DNA from: Cephalopachus bancanus
Lineage: Eukaryota > Chordata > Mammalia > Primates > Tarsiidae
Length of the DNA: 64,000 nt
Assembly: GCA_027257055.1 (NCBI GenBank)
Contig: JAPVLO010000574.1
Span: 558,001 to 622,000, forward strand
Direction of reading: 5' to 3'
The notes under the pieces were generated by a model, which had not been told where the DNA came from, did no database searches, and was given only the letters and a program-made list of their open reading frames with translations. Shown in pieces: positions 57,401 to 64,000 of the stretch. The position numbers and the translations under genes are program-made. Positions within the stretch are counted from its first letter, which is position 1, and every line of letters starts with the position of its first letter.

Positions 57401-60400
57401 ATGACAGGGAAAAACTGCCACATTTCAATAATTAACCTGAATGTGAATGGACTAAATGCACCACTAAAAAGACATAGAATGGTGAACTGGATAAGAAACC
57501 ATGACCCCATTATTTGCTGCATCCACGAGACTCGTCTCACTACAAGGGACTCACACAGACTCAAAGTTAAAGGATTGAAAATGAGTTTCCAGGCCAGTGG
57601 ATCTCAAAAGAAGGCAGAAATTGCAATCTTAATATCAGAAAAAAATCTCCTTTAATCTACCAAAAATTAAAAAGGATACAAAAGGATATTACATAATGAT
57701 AAAAGTTTCAATCTATCAACAATAAATATCCATCCTAAACATATATGCACCTAACACAGGAGCACCAGAATTTATAAAACAACTACTAAATAAACTGAAA
57801 AAGATATTGACTCTAACACTATTATAGCAGGGGACTTAAATACCCCACTGGCAGCTATAGATAGATCATCAAGGCAAAAAATCAGTGAGGAGATCCAGAA
57901 CCTAAACTTAACACTTGACCAAATGGACTTAGTTGATACCTACGGATTATTCCACCCCAAACCACAGAGTATACATTCTACTCATCATCACATGGAAAAT
58001 ACTCCAAGATTGATCACATTCTTGCCCATAAATCAAGCATAAACAAATTCCACAAGGTTGACCACAGTGGAATAAAAATAAACATCAAAAACAACATTTA
58101 CCCCAAATCCACAAAGACATGGACACTAAAGAGCATGATGCTGAAAAATGACTGAGTCAACACTGAAATCAAAGAAGAAATTTAAATATTCCTGGAAGCA
58201 AATGAAAATGAAGAAACATCTTACCAAAACCACTGGGATGCTATGAAATCAGTTTTAAGAGGGGAATTCATATCTCTAAAAGCATACATCAAGAAAATGG
58301 AAAGATCACAAGTGGAAAGCCTAACAAATCACCTAAAGGAGCTAGAAAGAGAAGACCACCAAAATCCCAACTTTAGCAGAGAATCCAAATCACAAAAATA
58401 AGAGCCCAAATACAGGACAAAGAGGACAAATATATCATAGAAAACATCAATAAAACAAAAAGTTGGTCTTTGAAAGAATTAACAAGATTGATGGGACCTA
58501 GCCAGAATGACCAAGAAAAAGAGAGGAAAAGCTCAAATAAACACAATCAGAAATACAAAAGATCAAATCACAACTGACCCCAAAGAAATACCAAAGATTA
58601 TCAGAGATTACTATGTACACCTATATGGAAACAAACTTGAAGACCTGGATGAAATGGAGGACTTTCTGACATCACACAACCTCCCCACGTTAAAACAAGA
58701 AGACATTGAGACACTAAATAGACCAATAACAACCCAGGAAACTGACTCTGTCATACAAAAACTACCTACAAATAAAAGCCCTGGACTGGATGGCTTTCCA
58801 GCAGAATTCTACAAAACGTACAAAGAGGAGCTGATAACAATCTTATTGAAAGTATTCCAGGCAATTGAGAATGATGGAATTCTCCCCCAAATCATTTTAT
58901 GAAGCTAACATTACACTGATGCCCAAACCAGTTAAAGATCCCACAAAGAAAGAGAAATACAGGCCAATATCCCTTATGAACATGAATACAAAAATCCTCA
59001 ACAAGATTCTAGCAAATTGGATCCAAGAACACATCTTAAACATCATCCACTATGACTGAGTAGACTTCATCCCCAGGATGCAGGGCTGGTTCAACATTTG
59101 CAAGACCATGAATGTCATAAAATACATCAACTGATGTAAAAGAAAGAGCCACATGATTATTGATTATCTCATTAGATTCAGAAAATTTTGATAAAATCCA
59201 GCATCCCTTCTTGATAAAAACCCTCAAACATCTAGGTATAGAAGGAACATACCTCAAAATAGTAAGTGCCATCTATGACAAACCCATGGCTAGCATATTG
59301 CTAAATGGTCAGAAACTGGAATAATTTCCCTTGAAAGCTGGAACAAGACAAGGTTGTCCACTCTCACCTCTCTTGCTCAATATTGTGTTGGAAGTCCTAG
59401 CTCAGGCAACTAGACAAGAGAAGGAAATCAGGGATATCCAAGTAGAAAAAGAGGAAGTCAAATTATCCTTCTTTGCTGATTATATGATCCTATACCTTGA
59501 AAATCCAAGAGAATCTGTCAAAAACCCTGCTTGCATTGATAAAGGACTGTGGGAAGGTCTCAGGGTACAAAATAATTGTGGAAAGGACAGTTGCATTTCT
59601 CTACACCAACAAGAAGGCAGAGAACCAAATAAAAGGCACAATACCATTCACAATAGTCACCAAAAAAATGAAATACCTCGGCATCTTTCTAACCAGAGAA
59701 GTGAAAGACCTTTACAATGAGAACTACAAAACATTGCTCAAATAAATCCACGGTGACACAAACAAATGGAAAACATTACATGCTCATGGATAGGAAGAAT
59801 CAACATTGTTAAGATGTCCATCCTGCCAAAGGCAATCTACAGACTCAACTCAATACCCACTAAGTTAACAACATCACTCTTCTCAGACCTGGAAATGACA
59901 ATACAAAAATTTATATGGAAACATAAATGACCACGTATAGCCAAAACAATCCTTAGCAAAAGAAACACAGCAGGAGGTATCAGACTTCCAGACTTCAAAC
60001 TTTAGTATAAGGCTACAGTAATCAAAACAGTCTGATATTGTTACAAGAACAGGCACATAAACCAACGTAGCAGGATAGAGATTCCAGAAGCAAAGCCTTA
60101 ATTCCTCAACCAACTCATCTTTGACAAAGCCTCCAACAACAACCACTGGGGAGAGGAGAGCCTATTCAGTAAATGGTGCTGGGAAAACTGACTGAACACA
60201 GGCAGAAGATTGAAACAGGACCCCTACCTATCATCATACACAAAAATTAACTCTAAATGGATCAAAGACCTAAACATAAAACCTCAAACTGTAAGAAGCT
60301 TAGAAAATGCAGGAGACACTCTTATGGAAGTTGGAATTGGCAACCGATTCCTGATCAAAACCCAAAGTACCCAGGCCATATGAGATAAGATAGACAAGTG

Positions 60401-61491
60401 GGACCTCATTAAACTAATGAACTTCTGCAAAGTCAAAGAAACCATCAAGAGAGCAGGGAGAGAGCCCACAGAATGGGAAAAAATATTTGCCAACTGTATA
60501 TCTGACAAAGGCCTAACATCTAGGATCTATAAGGAACTCAAATGCGCTGAAAGGAAAAAAGCAAACAGCCCCTTTAAAAAGTGGGCAAAAGACACGAATA
60601 GACACATCTCAAAAGAAGATATATGGGCAGCCAACAGACACATGAAAAAGTGCTCAGCCTCACTCATTATTAGAGAAATGGAAATCAAAGCCACATTGAG
60701 ATACCACCTAACCCCTGTAAGAATGGCCATCATTAATAAAACAAACAACAACAGATGCTGGTGAGGATGTGGAGCAAAAGGAACACTTCTACACTGCTGG
60801 TGGGAATGCAGACTAGTACAACCTCTTTGGAAGACAGTGTGGCAATTTCTGAAAGAACTAGAAATTGACCTTCCATATGACTCAGCAATTCCCCTGTTGG
60901 GAATATACCTGGATGAACTCAAATCATTCTACCAGAAAGATACCTGCACACGTATGTTTGTTGCAGCTCTATTCACAATAGCAAAAACATGGAACCAACC
61001 GTGTTGCCCATTGAAGCTGGACTGGATTAAAAAAACGTGGTACATATACACAATGGAATATTATGCAGCCATAAAGAAGGACAAATAGCCGAGCTTGGTG
61101 GCTCAGCCTGTAATCCCATGCCTTTGGGAGGCTGAGGTGAGTGGATTGCCTGAGCCTGCGGGTTCGAGACCCACCTGGGCAGCAAGACCTCATCTCTACA
61201 ATAAATCAAAAAATCAGCTGAGTGTGGTAGCACATGCCTGTAATTCCGGCTCCTTGGAAGGCTGAGGAGGAAGGATTGCCAGAGCCCAGCAGGTAGAGGC
61301 TGCGGTGGCCGGGAGCAGTCACTGCACTCCAGTCTGGGTGACAGAGTGAGACGCCAACTTAAAAAAAAAAAAGGACAAATATATGAACTTTGCAGCAAAT
61401 TGGATGGATTTTGGAGTCAATCATACTCAGTGATTTATCACAGAAACAAAGAACTGAGTTTCATATGTTCTCACTTATAAGGTGACCTTGA
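57401..61491 (+). pseudogene. ORF2: L1-D ORF2, broken and split by an Alu near its end
   Basis: ATG 57401 (MTGKNCHISIINLNVNGLN) opens the endonuclease frame to 57,655, and CCIHETR carries the metal-binding Glu. A 58.0-58.1 kb deletion removes part of the block before the DHSG motif. An open stretch 58507-58902 covers the RT start, with [20 protein letters not shown]. The RT palm motif is FADY at 59472-59483 in place of FADD. The C-terminal frames 60417-60764 and 60837-61088 contain LPYDSAIPLLGIY and [19 protein letters not shown]. The Alu at 61088-61370 splits the last 40 codons; the stop is TGA 61489-61491. Confidence 0.9.
61088..61370 (+). mobile_element. Young Alu nested in L1-D ORF2
   Basis: The exact TSD AAGGACAAATA lies at 61077-61087 and 61371-61381. 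It runs from GCCGAGCTTGGTGGCTC to an A12 tail. Confidence 0.96.
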
Positions 61492-61693
61492 ACAATTATA
61501 ATACTATAAGAAAGTGCTTGGCAGTAGCAGAAAACTGTGAGGGGAAGTGGGGGTGGGACTGGCAGTTGAAGGAAACTGCGAGGGAGGGAGGGGCATACCT
61601 CATCAACAAGTGTACCTGAACTATCAATGTTTGTATACCTAACCCTGAATTGTACCCCACATCTTTATAATAAATAAATAAAATTTTTAAAAA
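61492..61693 (+). repeat. L1-D 3'UTR, double G-unit type
   Basis: There are two G-rich units: CTTGGCAGTAGCAGAAAACT and then GGACTGGCAGTTGAAGG. They include GGGGGTGGG and GGGAGGGAGGGG, and are followed by CATACCTCATCAACAAG. Several G runs of three or more make a G-quadruplex possible on this strand. Confidence 0.8.
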
Positions 61694-61704
61694 GATAAAT
61701 ACAG

Positions 61705-62018
61705 AAGTAGCAATTTATATCATGAGAAAATGGTTTCGCTGTATTAAGGTGTAGCAATTTGTTTCATATATTAACACATACGTGTCGTAATAACAATAAA
61801 TGACTTTTAGCAGACACTAATGCAGATAATCTGTTTATATATCCTCTGATTATTATTAATAATAGATCTTACTTTATGAAAACTAACTGAATTAATCCAC
61901 GTTAAGCTCAGTGTCAGGTACGTAGTAAGTACTTATGAGAGCTGTTATTATTATTTTGACCTACCTTACTGAATAATGTGTATTCTGGAGAACTGAGTCT
62001 TTAAAATTCACATTCTAG
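61705..62018. other. Unannotated spacer with a MIR 3' end
   Basis: TAAGCTCAGTGTCAGGTACG and AGTAAGTACTTATGAG (about 61,904-61,945) look like the last part of a MIR. Nothing else is recognised. Confidence 0.45.
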
Positions 62019-62215
62019 GAGTTTTATTGGGTGAAAAACAGAAATGGGATGAAGAACCGAAGTTTGTATTCAGACTGAACTTCTTGGTTAATCCACTTAT
62101 TCAACATTCAGACAGTGAATTTTTAGATTTGCAAGGGATGGAAGGAGATAGAAAAAGGCATGATGAAGAAATCTGTCATCTACTGCATCAAGTCACTCCC
62201 AAAGAAACAAGATAA
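62019..62215 (+). other. Speculative exon, 65 codons
   Basis: After CACATTCTAG (ending 62,018), two bases and then an open frame run to TAA 62213-62215. It contains KQKWDEEPKFVFRLNFLVN and a charged tail (GDRKRHDEEICHLLHQ). No ATG lies near the start, so it would have to be spliced. The purine-rich, charged composition is protein-like, but no family is recognised and chance is possible. Confidence 0.15.
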
Positions 62216-62734
62216 CTGCATATGTTGATCAGGACAAGTAAATCATACAGCACCAATCAGCACACTTGAATTGGTATTTGAATTCTCATTAGGCCTGGGT
62301 AATTTAACTGGAAGGAATTGTAAAGGTAGGCACATATGGTGCTAATTTGGCCTAGAGCTTCATTTTATATTGAGGACTTTCAGGTGTTCATAGAATCCCA
62401 GGCTGGAAGAAGCCAGGTAAGAAAATTCAACCTTACCTATTCGCCTGGTTGGATTCTAATTTAAAACATCAGGTAGAAATAGGTTTGAGAACCAAGGGAT
62501 TTAAAAGACAGCATCAACTATTCTTCGCCACCGCCACCGCCACCTTCAGTTACTGCTAATGCATACTGAATCCCAGTTAACCGCCTTAGGTCTTTGGGAC
62601 AGAGAATATAATGAAGCAGAGGTTTGATCATCATGGGATCATGGGGCCCGGTAAAAGAATTTAGAATGAAGTAAATCAGGAGAAAAGCCATAGCATTTTT
62701 TTTCCCTTCATCGTTGCCCATCTTTTATACCTTG
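62216..62734. other. Unannotated spacer with CCGCCA repeat
   Basis: CGCCACCGCCACCGCCACC at 62526-62544 is CpG-rich. A 67-codon minus-strand frame (62721-62518) ends in poly-Gly from this repeat and is probably accidental. Confidence 0.45.
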
Positions 62735-62845
62735 CCACTAACTAATTCTGTGCCTAAGGGCAAGTCATTCATGACCCTGCTCTCTCAGTTTTCTCTTCTA
62801 TAAATGAAGGGGGTAGTATCTCTAAGGTTATTCCTATTCCTGACA
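62735..62845 (+). mobile_element. MIR SINE fragment
   Basis: TTCTGTGCCTAAGGGCAAGT, CAGTTTTCTCTTCTATAAAT and GAAGGGGGTAGTATCTCTAA are MIR-like. Confidence 0.65.
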
Positions 62846-63934
62846 GTTTATGATTTCTAGAATATTAAGAAGGAAAAAGGAAAGTTGAGACTAAAAAGGA
62901 AGAGTGGGTAAATGAGTATGAGTATCTTTCTGAGTCAGGTTCTAGGGATATGACAGTGGGTAATTCCTCTCTCCTAAAAGGGGTTATTCTCACTTGCCAA
63001 CTCTGATGAGTAGTGGTAATGGTGGCGATGGTTGTTGTTGTGTGTGTGTGTATGTTAAAAGAGAAAAAGATAGTTAGAGACAAAAGCAAATGAGGAACAT
63101 TGAGAAAATGAAGAAGAGAGCACTTATGTGAACATATAGGAAGGAAAGTGGGACTGGGGAAATTCAGGCTCAAAGTCTTTTGAAATGTTTCTTCTTACAC
63201 TTTTATTACTTCTGGTCCCTGTAGCAGCTCAAGCTTTATAATTACACACAACTTTAATTAGTTTTTTCCAAATTATCAATAAATTATTCAAATAAAACCA
63301 GATCATCAAGCCCAGTGAGCTTCCCCAGATAACTGCTATCATAGAAAGCATCATTTATCCTGATCAAAGAGAAGGAACAGAAGTACTCTAGGGTTTCTGC
63401 CCCTCATCCACGAAAGGACCTAGCTATGTGCTTTTTAACAAGATCAATTCATTAATAGAAAAAACTGTTAATAGAACTGGATTACCTACCTGGAGATCAT
63501 CTGTGCCTTTTATACTGAGGCAACTGAGAATGGCTGGAATGGGAGAGCTGTATCATCTTTATACAGGTCAGAGTCAGGACCTGGGGGAATTAAATATTTG
63601 AGACTTCCTTTTAATGTTTATTGAAGTTTGCCTTTGTCTCTTTCAAGTCTGCAGTCTTAAAGTTACATGTTCCTTCAGAATATTTGTTCTCATAACTGTG
63701 GACTGGACTCTTATAAACTGTGGCATGGCTATAAGGGATGGTATGTTTGTTTTCCAGAATGTCTTCATACAGTAATCATCACAATAGGAGGCAGCCCAAT
63801 GAATTGCTGCTTAGTATATTATACAAGGGTCATTACAATAAGATTACATTTTGCTTTAGGTAGCACCAACTCCTTTGATATTGGGTGTCAGAAGCACAAA
63901 ATGTCAACCTCATTCTCATCCCATGTCATTGAGA
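62846..63934. other. Unannotated spacer
   Basis: A short GT run lies at about 63,038-63,053. Otherwise no repeat or gene is recognised. A 103-codon frame starting at 63,667 runs into the terminal MIR and has no domain. Confidence 0.45.
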
Positions 63935-64000
63935 AACAGTTTAGTATACTGATTATATACAGTACTTGGAGAATTTAAGATTTAGAGTCGCACATACCTG
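63935..64000 (+). mobile_element. MIR SINE head, cut by the window edge
   Basis: ACAGTTTAGTATACTGATTA and TTAAGATTTAGAGTCGCACA resemble the tRNA-derived MIR start. Confidence 0.5.

Larger units (their letters stand above)
54874..61693 (+). mobile_element. L1-D, full-length L1 with nested Alu
   Basis: The exact 11-base TSD GATAAATACAG lies at 54863-54873 and 61694-61704. 5'UTR, ORF1, ORF2, 3'UTR and tail are all present, about 6.5 kb without the Alu. It belongs to the same lineage as L1-B. It is not active: both ORFs are frameshifted and the RT motif is altered. Confidence 0.95.

Noticed and set aside
62518..62721. 67-codon minus-strand frame ending in poly-Gly
   Set aside because: The Gly run comes from the CCGCCA repeat, and the frame touches a MIR upstream. 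No protein family is recognised.
63667..63978. 103-codon frame near the window end
   Set aside because: It runs into a MIR head and shows no domain or consistent composition.
1..64000. CRISPR arrays, operons, phage or bacterial defence systems
   Set aside because: There are no regularly spaced short repeats and no prokaryotic gene layout. All evidence points to a primate nuclear genome.

Overview
The window is primate nuclear DNA with no recognisable host protein-coding gene. The evidence is the dimeric 7SL-derived Alu SINEs with A-rich tails and target-site duplications (TSDs), the L1 LINEs, and older mammalian repeats (MIR, L2, MaLR LTR, MER5A-like and Tigger/pogo-like DNA transposons). 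The dominant young Alu type is not a human subfamily: its left arm lacks a stretch near the middle, and its right arm ends in a GGCCACTGCACTCC block. The L1 copies carry a G-rich 3'UTR I do not recognise from human L1. The right arm has the CACTGCACTCC of haplorhine Alus, not the lemur/loris form, so my best guess is a tarsier or a close non-anthropoid haplorhine. This is an inference from memory, not from a search.

Retroelements define the layout. Three nearly full-length plus-strand L1s fill about one third of the window. L1-A (980-8349) is older and has a long, unusual 5'UTR. L1-B (23,917-30,903) carries a nested Alu. L1-D (54,874-61,693) also carries a nested Alu. All three have flanking TSDs and are dead, with frameshifted ORF1 and ORF2. 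Seven further 3' L1 pieces lie between them on both strands. Nine young Alus and two older ones are scattered through, most with clear TSDs. MIR and L2 fragments form the older background. One MaLR LTR sits inside a MIR, and one Alu sits inside a Tigger-like element.

Between the repeats are AT-rich stretches (8.4-14.1, 15.8-17.7, 18.6-21.4, 34.4-37.0, 39.2-42.1, 42.4-44.4, 47.3-49.4, 50.7-51.7, 53.1-54.5 and 61.7-64.0 kb) where I see no gene. They look like a gene desert or a large intron. Four short open frames next to splice-acceptor-like sequences (20,417; 32,750; 41,558; 62,019) are listed as speculative exons. Two CTCF-like sites are also listed.

I found no undescribed multi-gene system. 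The most interesting observations concern retroelement biology. The young Alu has acquired a tRNA T-arm-like hairpin exactly around its B box and a second perfect hairpin in its right arm. The L1 3' ends fall into two subfamilies distinguished by a duplicated G-rich unit. The full-length L1s have at least two unrelated 5'UTR types, both with internal tandem repeats.
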